From NCBI GenBank assembly GCA_013286085.1, contig JABDGK010000004.1:19468-83467 (forward strand): a stretch of 64,000 bases of DNA, written 5' to 3'. The notes beneath the pieces were generated by a model. The model ran no database searches. It was not told the origin of the DNA and saw nothing but the letters and a program-made list of their open reading frames with translations. Position numbers and translations under genes: made by a program. Shown one piece after another: positions 7,183 to 16,812 of the stretch; the first letter of the stretch is position 1, and the number at the start of each line of letters is the position of its first letter. The DNA comes from Gammaproteobacteria bacterium (lineage in GTDB: Bacteria; Pseudomonadota; Gammaproteobacteria; DSM-16500).

Positions 7183-9540
7183 CTACGCACTACTACCTTG
7201 CAACGTTATTAAATACTCATTAATTTCAAGAAGATATCCAACAACCTCTGGCGCACCCTGGAATACATCCGTTACTTCTGGCGGATAATCCGTTGCCATC
7301 AGCATATCTTTGATAATCTCATTTGTCACACTAACCGCTTGTGATCCAGGCTTACCCATCACTCTTTCTAGCAATTCTACCTTATCTTTTACCATAGCAC
7401 GATTAACTAATGGCATGCTAAATCGTTCCAAATCCGCCGCCCCAACTAGCTTCTTCGCATTGTCGCCCAATGTAACTTTGCTAAATATATTCACTCGACC
7501 AGAGTCTTGTTCAATCTGTTCTTCAAGTGCCGCTGCTTCAACCGTCTCTTCAGAAGACTCGTGGCGATTATGAAATGCCAATAATGCAGTAACCCCTCGC
7601 TCAATAGGATTCACTTCTATATTTTGGTTCATCGCATTCGCAATAATTGTCACTTCCTCTGCTTCATCACGAGCATCTTCGCTAAATACCACTTCACTCA
7701 AACTCATAACCTGCATAAAGCGATCGATACGTTGCTCAAGATCAATTAGCACACGACCAATCGGTGGCTCAACTTTCAAAAAGTGATTCATGCGCATATG
7801 CTCAGCCGGCGGCGGATTCGCAAAGAACATCGTGGCACGAATAATTTTAGACTTAAAGAAAATATGCGCCTCACCTTCGCGCTGATCTTTCAAATCTTGC
7901 AAATCGATACGCGCACGTTTTTCAGAGGATGCACTACGGCTATCCATATAGTTATTCAAAATGCTCTGAGCATTCGTTTGAAATGAATCCACTTTGGTGA
8001 CATAAGATTCACCCGCGGTTTTTGAGAAAAACTCCCAGGTTTCTTGTGGATCTTCTAGTTTCATACAAATTTTGATGTTGGTATTTGCGCCAATGGATGC
8101 AGCTTCCTCTTTTGAAGCTTTTTGGAAAGCAGGCAAATCTTGTCCGGCAAAAATAACCGAGAAACCTAAAGAACGCGCTTGCGCTGGCACAACCGCAAAG
8201 CCTTTTACCGCATAATATCCATACTCATCGAGAATACACATATAAGGTGTTGCTGCATTGGTTGGCTTACGAGTAATGACTTCTTTGTAACTACCTTCGA
8301 CTGCATCACCCAAACCCGCTGCCATCATCGCCTTGAGTGACGCAATAATCACCTTACCCAAGTTAGATAATTCATCCGGTGATTTCTCTAATGCCGGTAG
8401 CAATACAACGAGAATACGACGATTTAACACCACGTCTTTCAGATCCACTTCCGCCAAATTAACACGCATAATATGACCATAGGTATCTGATAGCGAACCA
8501 AACACTTTGGTCAGCTGCATGGTAATAAAACCATGTTGCTCCAATACTTGAGAACCCTGCTTGCCTTTCTTTGATCGATCATAACCCGGCAAGTTAATAA
8601 TATAGTTTGTCACAGGCTCCAGCACTAACGGCGGCGTATCCGCCAAACTCACCGGCTCTTGATTATCCCGAATAAACATTCTATCCATGGCAATCGCTTC
8701 TAAGCGTGGCAACTCAAAATAATTACGAATAGTATTCGCATCTAACAGAATCTTGCCCGCATCACGCATGTAGACCAACACTTTCATCAACGCTTCTACG
8801 AATACAATGGCACGGCCTTTCCACATATCGCCATCCGAACTTTGGCCACCCGAGTCCATCAAACTCACAACTAAGTTAGACAACATACTCGATGAACCAT
8901 TACAAAATGGATTCATGGTATTGGACAAACGTCTTTCTTGCGCACCGATAATATCGCGCGCACCCGTCATGAAGTTAATAATCAGCAAATCATCTTCGCG
9001 ACCCATAAAACGACACATCGAAAATACTTTTGCAAATAAGCTATTATCGCCTTTGCCGTCAACATATAAAAATCCGCTACCCTGGACAAGCGCATTAAAT
9101 GACAGCGATACCAATGCTTCCGTTTTACCACTACCGGTTGAACCAAAAATAAGAACATGGGTACGCATATCATCATTGTTAAACCACAATTCTTCCTGGG
9201 TCAGCTTACGATTACCAAAAAAACTAATGCCTCGTGCTTTACGTGGTTTCGTACCACCTGGCAAAGGATCATTATAGTCTGGCGCACCGGAGCGTAGCGG
9301 CATGCGAAAAGGTAGCTTACATTTTCGCGTATAAGCATAAAAAAAGACGCCAATAGCAATCAGCGTAATGAGCTCAGCAATACCCGCCAAGAAAAAAGCT
9401 GTAATCGCAAAGAAAATTAACAAGCAAGCACTATTAACGGGGTCTTTGAAAAAATCAACAATACGCATCCCCATGGTGCGCGTATCTCGCAACAACAGCT
9501 GGGGCGACATCTCATGTTGTTCGTCTAAACCACGTTGCAT
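7183..9540 (-). CDS. icmO: IcmO/DotL, type IV coupling protein ATPase
   Basis: 785 residues. DotL is the coupling ATPase that receives Dot/Icm substrates at the inner membrane with DotM, IcmS and IcmW. The N-terminus keeps the family phrase LLLRDTRT. Two membrane segments lie at about 37-70; a Walker A motif FGSTGSGKTEAL lies at about 132-143, and a Walker B MCILDEYG at about 434-441. The sequence continues as a VirD4/TraG-type ATPase to about residue 590, then a C-terminal extension rich in Glu (about 590-785), which in Legionella DotL binds IcmS/IcmW and other adaptors. The length fits the family (783 in Legionella). It is separated from icmP by 168 bases with palindromes, an unusual gap in this block. 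Confidence 0.96.
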   Translation of the reverse strand: MQRGLDEQHEMSPQLLLRDTRTMGMRIVDFFKDPVNSACLLIFFAITAFFLAGIAELITLIAIGVFFYAYTRKCKLPFRMPLRSGAPDYNDPLPGGTKPRKARGISFFGNRKLTQEELWFNNDDMRTHVLIFGSTGSGKTEALVSLSFNALVQGSGFLYVDGKGDNSLFAKVFSMCRFMGREDDLLIINFMTGARDIIGAQERRLSNTMNPFCNGSSSMLSNLVVSLMDSGGQSSDGDMWKGRAIVFVEALMKVLVYMRDAGKILLDANTIRNYFELPRLEAIAMDRMFIRDNQEPVSLADTPPLVLEPVTNYIINLPGYDRSKKGKQGSQVLEQHGFITMQLTKVFGSLSDTYGHIMRVNLAEVDLKDVVLNRRILVVLLPALEKSPDELSNLGKVIIASLKAMMAAGLGDAVEGSYKEVITRKPTNAATPYMCILDEYGYYAVKGFAVVPAQARSLGFSVIFAGQDLPAFQKASKEEAASIGANTNIKICMKLEDPQETWEFFSKTAGESYVTKVDSFQTNAQSILNNYMDSRSASSEKRARIDLQDLKDQREGEAHIFFKSKIIRATMFFANPPPAEHMRMNHFLKVEPPIGRVLIDLEQRIDRFMQVMSLSEVVFSEDARDEAEEVTIIANAMNQNIEVNPIERGVTALLAFHNRHESSEETVEAAALEEQIEQDSGRVNIFSKVTLGDNAKKLVGAADLERFSMPLVNRAMVKDKVELLERVMGKPGSQAVSVTNEIIKDMLMATDYPPEVTDVFQGAPEVVGYLLEINEYLITLQGSSA

Positions 9541-9573
9541 AGAGCACCTGCTATTTAATTGTTTTGACTTCGC

Positions 9574-9672
9574 ACGGGGAGTGAATCCCCGTACTCGATC
9601 AAGGGGGGAGAATTACGATTCTCCCCCTTGATAAACCCCCATCGCGGGTGCCCGTGGCAAGCCGCGGGGAAT
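9574..9672. repeat. Cluster of inverted repeats between icmP and icmO
   Basis: Two clear palindromes lie here: ACGGGGA-gtgaa-TCCCCGT (9574-9592) and a long one with arms TCAAGGGGGGAGAAT / ATTCTCCCCCTTGA (9599-9632, loop of about 4). A looser GC-rich inverted pair (CGCGGGTGCC / GGCAAGCCGCGG) reaches 9669. The long stem has no clear run of T on either strand, so a simple intrinsic terminator is not supported; it may attenuate or protect icmO mRNA, or be a REP-type insertion. Confidence 0.6.
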
Positions 9673-9708
9673 AAATTTTAATTGTTTGTTGCATAAATCA
9701 AAATCTTT

Positions 9709-10821
9709 TTATTCTTCATCGGGCTTGTAAATAATTTCTTTTAATGCAAGATCGAGAGCATTCGTTGCTTCTTCCACCATCGGAATCAATAAACCTCTAC
9801 CAATTTCTTTTTCTGCAACCCAATGTGCAAACACACCCGCCACTTCAGTAAATGGCGTTTGCCTACCGACTGTATTCAACACATACCATAATCGTCGATC
9901 TAATGGTTTTAACCATAAAAAATCGGCTGACGCTTGCACGCCATCCGTTCTTGCCAATGCTAACATCGACGCCATGGCCGTCAGCACATAGGCATGTGCA
10001 TCTGTGACACTTTTTACTAGCTTGGTATCTTTGTGTTTTTTGCAGAGCTCATCAACACCCGTAAAGTCTAGCTTAGTAGTACACGTCAAATTCAATTGTC
10101 GCAGCATCGTAGCCGCAGTTGCATCACTATTCGCACGCGCCGCAAAAATACCAAACAAGGCCTTTATATGCGGTGGTAACCGATCAACCCCCGCCCACAA
10201 GGGGCCGAGTTGCATAGCAAATAAACGGTTCGCCCGCCCTCGGCGCAAATTGACTTCGATCTTATTCCAATCTTTACGAACCATCCCTTCCTGTGGCTGG
10301 CGCCTATACTCTTCGAGCAATCCATATTTTTTACAGAACTGCATCGGCGTCATTGCCATTGCCCAAGGACCTTTATCAATATCCGTTTTTATTAACTCTA
10401 AGTTTGAAATAGGGTATGACTGCGGCCAATTGTTTTTTTCGAGGTTCATCAGATCACGCATACTGTAAATACGCTTATAAACACGCACTTTATTGGTGAT
10501 ATAGACTAGAATAGACAATATAAAAATAAGAATAATACAAGGGATACGAACATAATAACCGACGGCCTGGCCAACTTTCACCATCAAATCAAAAGACGTG
10601 TGCGCTGGATCGCTGGTCAAAATAGTGGATCGCACATCTTCAAGGTTATTCGTAAATGCACTAAAAAGATTAATTTCGAATAATTTAACTTTGAAATAAT
10701 AATCGACGATATATTTCTGGCCGGTATACCAAATAACCATGCCCGCAGCAAACAGCGCCGCCACCACCCAGAGGATGCCAGCAGATCCATCAGATTGACC
10801 TGGTTGTTGAGCTGCGGCCAT
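9709..10821 (-). CDS. icmP: IcmP/DotM, coupling-complex partner
   Basis: 370 residues from ATG 10821 (a GTG directly before it is the alternative); AAGG lies 9 bases upstream. Two membrane segments are visible: about 16-34 (GILWVVAALFAAGMVIWY) and about 84-108. The family phrase WPQSYPISNLELIKTDIDKG follows, then a long alpha-helical cytoplasmic domain. DotM pairs with DotL and binds acidic Glu-rich signals in some Legionella effectors. In Legionella icmP follows icmQ; here the gene upstream is dksA, so icmP is the first gene of this icm block. Length (Legionella 376) and motifs match well. Confidence 0.94.
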   Translation of the reverse strand: MAAAQQPGQSDGSAGILWVVAALFAAGMVIWYTGQKYIVDYYFKVKLFEINLFSAFTNNLEDVRSTILTSDPAHTSFDLMVKVGQAVGYYVRIPCIILIFILSILVYITNKVRVYKRIYSMRDLMNLEKNNWPQSYPISNLELIKTDIDKGPWAMAMTPMQFCKKYGLLEEYRRQPQEGMVRKDWNKIEVNLRRGRANRLFAMQLGPLWAGVDRLPPHIKALFGIFAARANSDATAATMLRQLNLTCTTKLDFTGVDELCKKHKDTKLVKSVTDAHAYVLTAMASMLALARTDGVQASADFLWLKPLDRRLWYVLNTVGRQTPFTEVAGVFAHWVAEKEIGRGLLIPMVEEATNALDLALKEIIYKPDEE

Positions 10822-10944
10822 CACTGAATACCTTTTTTAGTAAAGCCATCAATGCGCTAAAACGGCCCTATCCTTTCAACAGAACCGACCTGAAATCAAT
10901 AGCGTCAATTCAGGTTGCTACAACAAAATAGGCTGGGACAACTA

Positions 10945-11385
10945 TTATCCTTGTTGTTTTTCCCGAATTTCATCTAACGTTTTGCAGTCAATACATAAAG
11001 TCGCTGTGGGACGTGCTTCTAAACGGCGCAAACCAATTTCGACACCACACACTTCGCAATAACCGTATTCTTTGTCAGTAAGCAGTTGTAATGCTTCTTC
11101 AATTTTCTTGAGAAGTTTACGCTCACGATCGCGCGTACGTAATTCCAATCGGAATTCTTCTTCTTGGCTAGCACGGTCATTCGGATCAGGATAATTGATA
11201 GCATCATCCTTCATATGGGTCACTGTGCGATCAGCACCTTCCATAATCTGTTGGCGTAATAGCGTAAGGATTTGCTCAAAATGTTGGCGCATTTTAGCGC
11301 TCATATACTCCTCAGTCTTCTTAGGTTTATAAGGACTGATTCCCAATACTTCCAAACTCGGCTCTAAAATATCTTTCGTTGCCAT
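10945..11385 (-). CDS. dksA: DksA, RNA polymerase-binding transcription factor
   Basis: 146 residues from ATG 11385, chosen over ATG 11391 because GGGAGA then has the better spacing. The protein has the long coiled-coil hairpin of DksA (about 30-105) with DPNDRASQEEEF at the tip, where the acidic DxxDxA residues reach the polymerase secondary channel, and a C-terminal zinc finger with CEVCG and CIDC. DksA acts with ppGpp in the stringent response; in Legionella it contributes to the switch to the transmissive phase. It is the gene next to icmP, which marks the boundary of the secretion block. An upstream gap of 176 bases probably holds its promoter. Confidence 0.97.
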   Translation of the reverse strand: MATKDILEPSLEVLGISPYKPKKTEEYMSAKMRQHFEQILTLLRQQIMEGADRTVTHMKDDAINYPDPNDRASQEEEFRLELRTRDRERKLLKKIEEALQLLTDKEYGYCEVCGVEIGLRRLEARPTATLCIDCKTLDEIREKQQG

Positions 11386-11561
11386 TGCCATTCTCCCTAA
11401 CCCATCCTTTTATTTTAATACAAGACAGGCATCTATATCAAAAACGTTACCAAGAGGCAATCTTAACTCTATGAAACAGCTAGAATAGTATTGACGCATG
11501 ATAAAAAACAGCACACATGTACTAATTTATCTAACTATTTCAATAAGTTTGACACCTAGGG

Positions 11562-12416
11562 CTAGATCATGCAACCCCGTGTTACACGCTCTAAACCCGC
11601 CAAATCCTTATGCAAATCTACCTTAGTATAACCTGCTTTTTCGAAAAGACACCGCACCATGGCCGCTTGTCCACAACCATGCTCAATAAATAGGTATCCG
11701 CCTGATTTCAAAAAGTTTTTAGCATGGCTTATGATCTGCCGAATCGCATCTAATCCATCCTCACCAGAAAATAAAGCGCCATGCGGCTCAGCCAGCTTAA
11801 CTCGTTGTTCCACTCGCTCATCTTCCAGAGCAATATAAGGCGGATTACTAACGATGGCATCAAAGCCGCGGGTCGGCAAGGCCGCACACCAATCACCTTG
11901 ATGAAACGATACATTCATCAACTGTAAACGCATGGCATTTTGGTGCGCCACAGCTAATGCGGCCTCACTCACATCGGTAGCATGAACTTGCCATTGTGGC
12001 CTTTCAGTAGCGATAGCTAACGCAATGGCACCAGAACCTGTACCTAAATCAGCAATTTTGTGGGTGTCATGATCATGGAAAGTATTGAGCACACACTCAA
12101 CCAATAACTCTGTTTCTGGTCGAGGAATTAATGTCGCCGGTGTCACCAGTAAATCGAGCGACCAAAACTCTCGGTGGCCTGTCACATAAGCAATCGGTTC
12201 ACCTTGCACGCAACGCATTACCCCTGCAGAAAATTTTTCTTGTTGTTCTGCTGTCAACTCACGTTGCGGCCATGCGTGTAAATGGCCACGTGACACATGC
12301 AACAAATCAGCTAACAACACTTCAGCATCCAGCACAGCGCTCACACTCACCGGTTGTAGTTGTGTTTGCGCCCATTGCAGCGCACTTGCAAACGTCCACA
12401 CCGGCAATAACGACAT
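11562..12416 (-). CDS. prmC: PrmC (HemK), release factor glutamine N5-methyltransferase
   Basis: 284 residues from ATG 12416, one base after the prfA stop. The same frame extends 19 codons upstream but would overlap prfA. It methylates the Gln of the GGQ motif of release factors RF1 and RF2, using S-adenosylmethionine. The N-terminal helical release-factor-binding domain contains AYVTGHREFWSLDL, followed by IPRPETELLVE. The SAM motif is ADLGTGSGAIALAIA and the catalytic signature is NPPY (SNPPYIAL). It is coupled to prfA, its substrate gene, as in many gammaproteobacteria. Confidence 0.96.
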   Translation of the reverse strand: MSLLPVWTFASALQWAQTQLQPVSVSAVLDAEVLLADLLHVSRGHLHAWPQRELTAEQQEKFSAGVMRCVQGEPIAYVTGHREFWSLDLLVTPATLIPRPETELLVECVLNTFHDHDTHKIADLGTGSGAIALAIATERPQWQVHATDVSEAALAVAHQNAMRLQLMNVSFHQGDWCAALPTRGFDAIVSNPPYIALEDERVEQRVKLAEPHGALFSGEDGLDAIRQIISHAKNFLKSGGYLFIEHGCGQAAMVRCLFEKAGYTKVDLHKDLAGLERVTRGCMI

Positions 12417-12417
12417 C

Positions 12418-13500
12418 TTAATCGCCCATTGCTGCAAGCAAGTCAGCTTGATGCTCATGCACCAACGCATCAATAATAGCTTTCAAATCACCTTCCATAA
12501 TGTCAGGTAATTTATAAAGTGTGAGATTAATGCGATGATCCGTCAAACGACCTTGCGGAAAATTATATGTGCGAATTCGCTCTGAACGATCACCGGTACC
12601 CACTAAATCACGACGGGTATCTGCTTGCTGTTGTTGCTGCTTGCTGCGTTCACTCGCAAGTAATTTTGCGGTTAATAATGACATCGCACGCGCGCGATTT
12701 TTATGTTGAGAACGCTCATCTTGGCACTCAACCACTGTGCCCGTTGGAATATGCGTGATACGAATAGCCGAATCGGTTTTTTGAACATGCTGACCACCCG
12801 CACCGGATGCGCGAAATGTATCTGTTCGTAAATCGGCGGGATTGATAACAATGCTTTCGATCTCATCCACTTCAGGCAAAATCGCCACAGTACAAGTGGA
12901 GGTGTGAATACGGCCTTGCGCTTCTGTTTCAGGTACTCGCTGCACACGATGCACACCCGATTCAAATTTAAATTGTGAATAAGCACCCTGGCCAATAATG
13001 CGGAGAATAATTTCTTTATAACCGCCATGTTCACCATGGCTTGCACTAATCAATTCCACCTGCCAACCTTGCGCTTCGGCATAGCGTGTATACATCCGCG
13101 ATAAATCTCCCGCAAAAATCGATGCCTCATCGCCACCTGCACCGGCACGAATTTCGAGGAAGATATTACTATCATCATTTGGGTCACGCGGTAATAATAA
13201 AACTTGCAACTCTGCTTCTAATGTTAGCGCCAACTCTTCGGAAATTTTCAGTTCTTGCTTGCCCAGTTCTTGTAACTCGGGATCACTTTCATTTAAAAAT
13301 GCATCGGCACTTTTAATATCTTCCTGACAAACTAGATAACGCTTAAACACATTAACGACAGGCCCAATATGGGCATACTCTTTAGAATATTCACGAAAGA
13401 CATTTTGTTTACTAATCACGCCTGCATCAGATAATAATGCACTCAATTCTTCATGACGCTCAACAAGCGCTTGTAATTTTTTTTGGATGGATGGCTTCAT
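12418..13500 (-). CDS. prfA: RF1, peptide chain release factor 1
   Basis: 360 residues, the usual length. RF1 ends translation at UAA and UAG. The N-terminal helical domain is followed by the core with [16 protein letters not shown], the GGQ motif ([18 protein letters not shown]) and [18 protein letters not shown]. Its start overlaps the stop of hemA (ATGA), and prmC follows after 1 base. hemA-prfA-prmC is a conserved gammaproteobacterial operon. Confidence 0.98.
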   Translation of the reverse strand: MKPSIQKKLQALVERHEELSALLSDAGVISKQNVFREYSKEYAHIGPVVNVFKRYLVCQEDIKSADAFLNESDPELQELGKQELKISEELALTLEAELQVLLLPRDPNDDSNIFLEIRAGAGGDEASIFAGDLSRMYTRYAEAQGWQVELISASHGEHGGYKEIILRIIGQGAYSQFKFESGVHRVQRVPETEAQGRIHTSTCTVAILPEVDEIESIVINPADLRTDTFRASGAGGQHVQKTDSAIRITHIPTGTVVECQDERSQHKNRARAMSLLTAKLLASERSKQQQQQADTRRDLVGTGDRSERIRTYNFPQGRLTDHRINLTLYKLPDIMEGDLKAIIDALVHEHQADLLAAMGD

Positions 13501-14765
13501 AATAATTCGGAATCCGGCTGTGGAATGGCAAATAACTGCTGTGCCAATTGTAAAATATCAACGCGCCCCTCCACACCTGCCTGCCGCAACTGCGCACTGG
13601 GCGTGTGGAGCAATTTATTTGTAAACGCATGGGCAAAGCTCGCCAACACTTGTAGAGGATCATCGCCACGCTGTAACTGGCGCGCTGCTTTTGCTAGTTC
13701 TGCTTGACTTAATTCTTCAATTTGTTTGCGATAGGCACGAATGGTAGTAGCCACTAACTCTAATGAACTCAACCAAGCAACAAACTCTTTGCTTTTTGTC
13801 TGAATCACTTCACGCGCTTTTTCAGCTGCATGTTCACGACCACGCACATTGTGTTGAATCATTTCTTTTAAGTCATCGATACAACAAAGCTGCACGGATG
13901 GCAATTCTGCAACCGATGCTTCTATATCACGCGGTACAGCAATATCAATCATGAGAATTTTTTTATGTTGGCGTTTTTCAGAGACAGCGATCATCATGGT
14001 TTTGCTTATCACCGGCAACGTGCTACCTGTTGCAGAAATGACAACATCCGCTTTAACTAACGCATCTGACAAATCGGCGAAAGACATTGCTTCCGCTTGG
14101 TGTTTATTGCTGAGTACTGCAGCATTTTCGAGGTGACGATTCGCAATCCATAATCGTTGTGGCGTATGGACTTTCAAATAACGCAATACTAAATCCGATG
14201 TCGCACCCGCACCAATCACTAAAACTGTCGCGGAAGATAACGATGAATGTAATTGTTTAGCCAAGCCCACCGCAGCAGATGCGACTGACACAGGACAAGC
14301 GCCAACAGCGGTGTTGGTCCGCACTTCTTTCGCAACAGCAAACACTTGTTGAAATAAGCGATTAAATAGCGGGCCAATGGCACCGGCAGCACAACTTTCA
14401 GAAAATGCTGCTTTCATCTGCCCTAGAACTTGTGACTCACCCAAAACCATGGAGTCTAAGCCACAAGCCACTTGCATAATATGCTGGATAGCTGCTTCGC
14501 CACGATACACGTACAAAGCCGGTTCTAATTGCGTTCGAGACAATTGATGTTGACGACAAAACCATTCGATAAGCAATTCGACATCCTGCGTATCGCAATA
14601 CAGTTCAGAGCGATTGCAAGTCGATAAAATTACGGCTTCTTGGATATTTTCGTGTGCCAACAAATCTGCCAGATAGAGTGGCAATTTCTCTAGCGGGAAT
14701 ACCACTTGCTCACGCAACGATAGCGGCGCGGTTTTATGATTTATTCCACAAACAATGATTGGCAT
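13497..14765 (-). CDS. hemA: Glutamyl-tRNA reductase
   Basis: 422 residues. It reduces Glu-tRNA to glutamate-1-semialdehyde with NADPH, the first committed step of haem synthesis by the C5 route. Visible motifs are the N-terminal [13 protein letters not shown], the catalytic cysteine in [11 protein letters not shown] (about 47-57), and [18 protein letters not shown] Rossmann segment [17 protein letters not shown] and a C-terminal dimerisation helix follow. It is first in the hemA-prfA-prmC operon and divergent from lolB, the standard gammaproteobacterial arrangement. The 172-base gap to lolB holds a REP-like palindrome at 14857-14886. Confidence 0.97.
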   Translation of the reverse strand: MPIIVCGINHKTAPLSLREQVVFPLEKLPLYLADLLAHENIQEAVILSTCNRSELYCDTQDVELLIEWFCRQHQLSRTQLEPALYVYRGEAAIQHIMQVACGLDSMVLGESQVLGQMKAAFSESCAAGAIGPLFNRLFQQVFAVAKEVRTNTAVGACPVSVASAAVGLAKQLHSSLSSATVLVIGAGATSDLVLRYLKVHTPQRLWIANRHLENAAVLSNKHQAEAMSFADLSDALVKADVVISATGSTLPVISKTMMIAVSEKRQHKKILMIDIAVPRDIEASVAELPSVQLCCIDDLKEMIQHNVRGREHAAEKAREVIQTKSKEFVAWLSSLELVATTIRAYRKQIEELSQAELAKAARQLQRGDDPLQVLASFAHAFTNKLLHTPSAQLRQAGVEGRVDILQLAQQLFAIPQPDSELL

Positions 14766-14856
14766 AGTTTATTTTAATTGATCAGCACTTTTGAGTGTGG
14801 GTATTTTATGTTAAATCAACCAAAACCAAAAGGTTTAAATTTTTTGCGATTTATCT

Positions 14857-14886
14857 GGTGGACACGCTGCGCTTTGTCCACCCTAC
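14857..14886 (-). repeat. REP-like palindrome, family A, copy 1
   Basis: Arms GGTGGACA / TGTCCACC flank a 10-base loop. Read on the minus strand it starts with GTAG, followed by the stem and the loop AAGCGCAGCG. The matching CTAC foot on the other side is missing. Other copies are at 19319-19356, 21841-21876 and 52035-52064. Confidence 0.85.
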
Positions 14887-14937
14887 TATTTATGGTATGA
14901 TTTAAAATTCTCAAATTATTCAATGAAGATTTGACTT

Positions 14938-15540
14938 ATGAATAGATACTTTTTACGTTTCGCTCTCTTAATCAGCGCACTCTGGCTCACTAGTTGCGCT
15001 ACCACGCCATCAGCCATTGCGCCACAAAACAAAAGCCTCTCATGGGATAATCGTGTGCAAACACTATCTGGAATAGAAAATTGGGATTTAAAAGCCCTGA
15101 TCGCCATTCGCAATAATGCGGATGCCAACAGTGCATCACTAACATGGCAACAAAAGAAACAAAATTATTCGCTCTCCCTCTTTGGTCCATTAGGTACCAA
15201 TTCATTCGTGCTCACCGGCGCGCCCGGCAAAGTCACACTACAAAATCCGCAAGGCCAAACATTTTCTGCCGCCACCCCCGAATTACTTCTTGCTCAACAA
15301 ACTGGCTGGCAACTGCCTGTTTCCTATTTACAATACTGGATTCGTGGCTTACCAGTACCCAACGTGCCCGCCGAAAAACATTTCGATACCTATAATCACC
15401 TGAGTGAATTAACACAACAAGGCTGGAAGGTTCAGTTTTTGCGCTACACATCCACGGGTCATGTCGACTTACCCAGCAAAATTTTTATTAATTCACCCAC
15501 ATTGAGTGTCAAAATCATCATTAGTCAGTGGCAACTCTAA
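14938..15540 (+). CDS. lolB: LolB, outer-membrane lipoprotein insertion protein
   Basis: 200 residues with a lipoprotein signal peptide ending LWLTSC (Cys 20 or so). LolB takes lipoproteins from the periplasmic carrier LolA and inserts them into the outer membrane. Visible family features are WDLKALIAIRN near residue 50, a series of beta strands (SLTWQQKKQNYSLSLFGPLG, the LolB core) and YWIRGLPVPN. It is divergent from hemA as usual. In most gammaproteobacteria ispE follows lolB; here tRNA-Gln and prs follow directly. The likely targets include the DotC, DotD and DotK type lipoproteins of the secretion system (inference). Confidence 0.93.
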   Translation: MNRYFLRFALLISALWLTSCATTPSAIAPQNKSLSWDNRVQTLSGIENWDLKALIAIRNNADANSASLTWQQKKQNYSLSLFGPLGTNSFVLTGAPGKVTLQNPQGQTFSAATPELLLAQQTGWQLPVSYLQYWIRGLPVPNVPAEKHFDTYNHLSELTQQGWKVQFLRYTSTGHVDLPSKIFINSPTLSVKIIISQWQL

Positions 15541-15640
15541 ATTCTCGTTGACAGTGAGCGCTTCTATTTGCAAAATAGCGGCCTTACTGAGAGTAGCTGT
15601 TTTTCAGATTTTGTTGCTCCCAGTCCCAAGCTAATACTGT

Positions 15641-15715
15641 TGGGGTGTCGCCAAGTGGTAAGGCACCGGGTTTTGATCTCGGCATTCCTAGGTTCGAATC
15701 CTAGCACCCCAGCCA
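15641..15715 (+). tRNA. tRNA-Gln (anticodon TTG)
   Basis: 75 bases including an encoded CCA. The acceptor stem TGGGGTG pairs with CACCCCA (first pair U-A as in bacterial tRNA-Gln). The D-arm contains AGTGGTAAGG, the anticodon loop TTTTGAT gives anticodon TTG, and the T-arm GGTTCGAATC is canonical. The sequence is close to that of E. coli glutamine tRNA. It lies just before prs, a common place for it. Confidence 0.97.
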
Positions 15716-15820
15716 ATTGTTTATTTCTAATAAGCATAAAATCAGCTACCGCATACTCTTGGAAAAACATATAATAAGGCTCTTCCAAACTCGAGCCGAA
15801 ATCCCAGCAAGGAACATATC

Positions 15821-16768
15821 GTGCCTGAAATAATGATTTTTAGTGGTAATGCCAATCAAGACCTCGCCAAACGAATTGTGGAACACCTGAACTTACCGCT
15901 GGGTAAAGCACTGGTTGGTCAGTTTAGCGATGGCGAAACCATGGTAGAAATCCAAGAAAATGTCCGCGGCCGCGATATTTTCATTATTCAGTCCACCTGC
16001 GCTCCATCCAATGACACCTTAATGGAATTGATTATTATGGCAGATGCGCTGCGACGCGCTTCCGCTGCTAAAATTACGGCGGTAGTGCCTTACTTTGGTT
16101 ATGCACGCCAAGACCGTCGCGTACGCTCAGCGCGCGTGCCTATTACCGCAAAAATTGTCGCTGATATGATGGCAGCGGTTGGCATTAGCCGCTTGGTTAC
16201 CGTCGATTTACATGCTGATCAAATCCAAGGGTTTTTCTATATGCCCGTGGACAACTTATATAGCACACCCATTATCCTCGAAGACATTTATAAAAAACCT
16301 TACCAAAACATCATGGTCGTTTCACCGGATGTCGGTGGCGTGATTCGCGCGCGCGCGATTGCAAAACGCATTCCAGGTGCTGATTTGGCTATTATCGATA
16401 AACGTCGTCCGCAGCCGAATGAAGCACAAGTTATGCATATCATTGGTGATGTGAAAGATCGTGATTGCATTATTGTCGATGATATTATTGATACCGCAGG
16501 CACACTCTGCAAAGCGGTTGATGCCCTCAAAGAACATGGCGCCGCTAAGGTTGCCGCTTATGTCACCCACCCAGTACTATCTGGTAAAGCTATCCAAAAC
16601 ATTGAATCGTCACAGTTAGATGATCTTGTCGTAACGGATACCATTCAATTACGAGAAAATGCGCAACACTGCGGGCGGGTTCGTTCATTAAGCCTCAGCC
16701 ATATGATTGCCGAAGCTATTCGTCGTATTAGTGGGGCAGGTTCACTGAGTCGCATGTTTATCGATTAA
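15821..16768 (+). CDS. prs: Ribose-phosphate pyrophosphokinase (PRPP synthase)
   Basis: 315 residues from a GTG start preceded by AAGGA at good spacing; the first residues [11 protein letters not shown] match the family start. The enzyme makes PRPP from ribose-5-phosphate and ATP for nucleotide, His and Trp synthesis. Motifs: [10 protein letters not shown] (ATP site), [11 protein letters not shown], and the PRPP-binding loop [13 protein letters not shown]. It follows tRNA-Gln by 105 bases and is followed by a weak intrinsic terminator. Confidence 0.98.
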   Translation: MPEIMIFSGNANQDLAKRIVEHLNLPLGKALVGQFSDGETMVEIQENVRGRDIFIIQSTCAPSNDTLMELIIMADALRRASAAKITAVVPYFGYARQDRRVRSARVPITAKIVADMMAAVGISRLVTVDLHADQIQGFFYMPVDNLYSTPIILEDIYKKPYQNIMVVSPDVGGVIRARAIAKRIPGADLAIIDKRRPQPNEAQVMHIIGDVKDRDCIIVDDIIDTAGTLCKAVDALKEHGAAKVAAYVTHPVLSGKAIQNIESSQLDDLVVTDTIQLRENAQHCGRVRSLSLSHMIAEAIRRISGAGSLSRMFID

Positions 16769-16774
16769 TTCTGG

Positions 16775-16812
16775 ATGCCAGCTAAAAGCGCACTGGCATG
16801 ACAAGTTTTATT
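16775..16812 (+). terminator. Probable terminator of prs
   Basis: Inverted repeat ATGCCAG (16775-16781) / CTGGCAT (16793-16799) with an 11-base loop, followed by GTTTTATTAT. The stem is only 7 bp and the T-run is interrupted, so efficiency is uncertain. The next gene is convergent, which fits a terminator here. Confidence 0.5.

Noticed and set aside
15632..15637. TAATAC as -10 box of tRNA-Gln
   Set aside because: It is only 3 bases before the mature tRNA, which would put the start inside it, and no good -35 is present.
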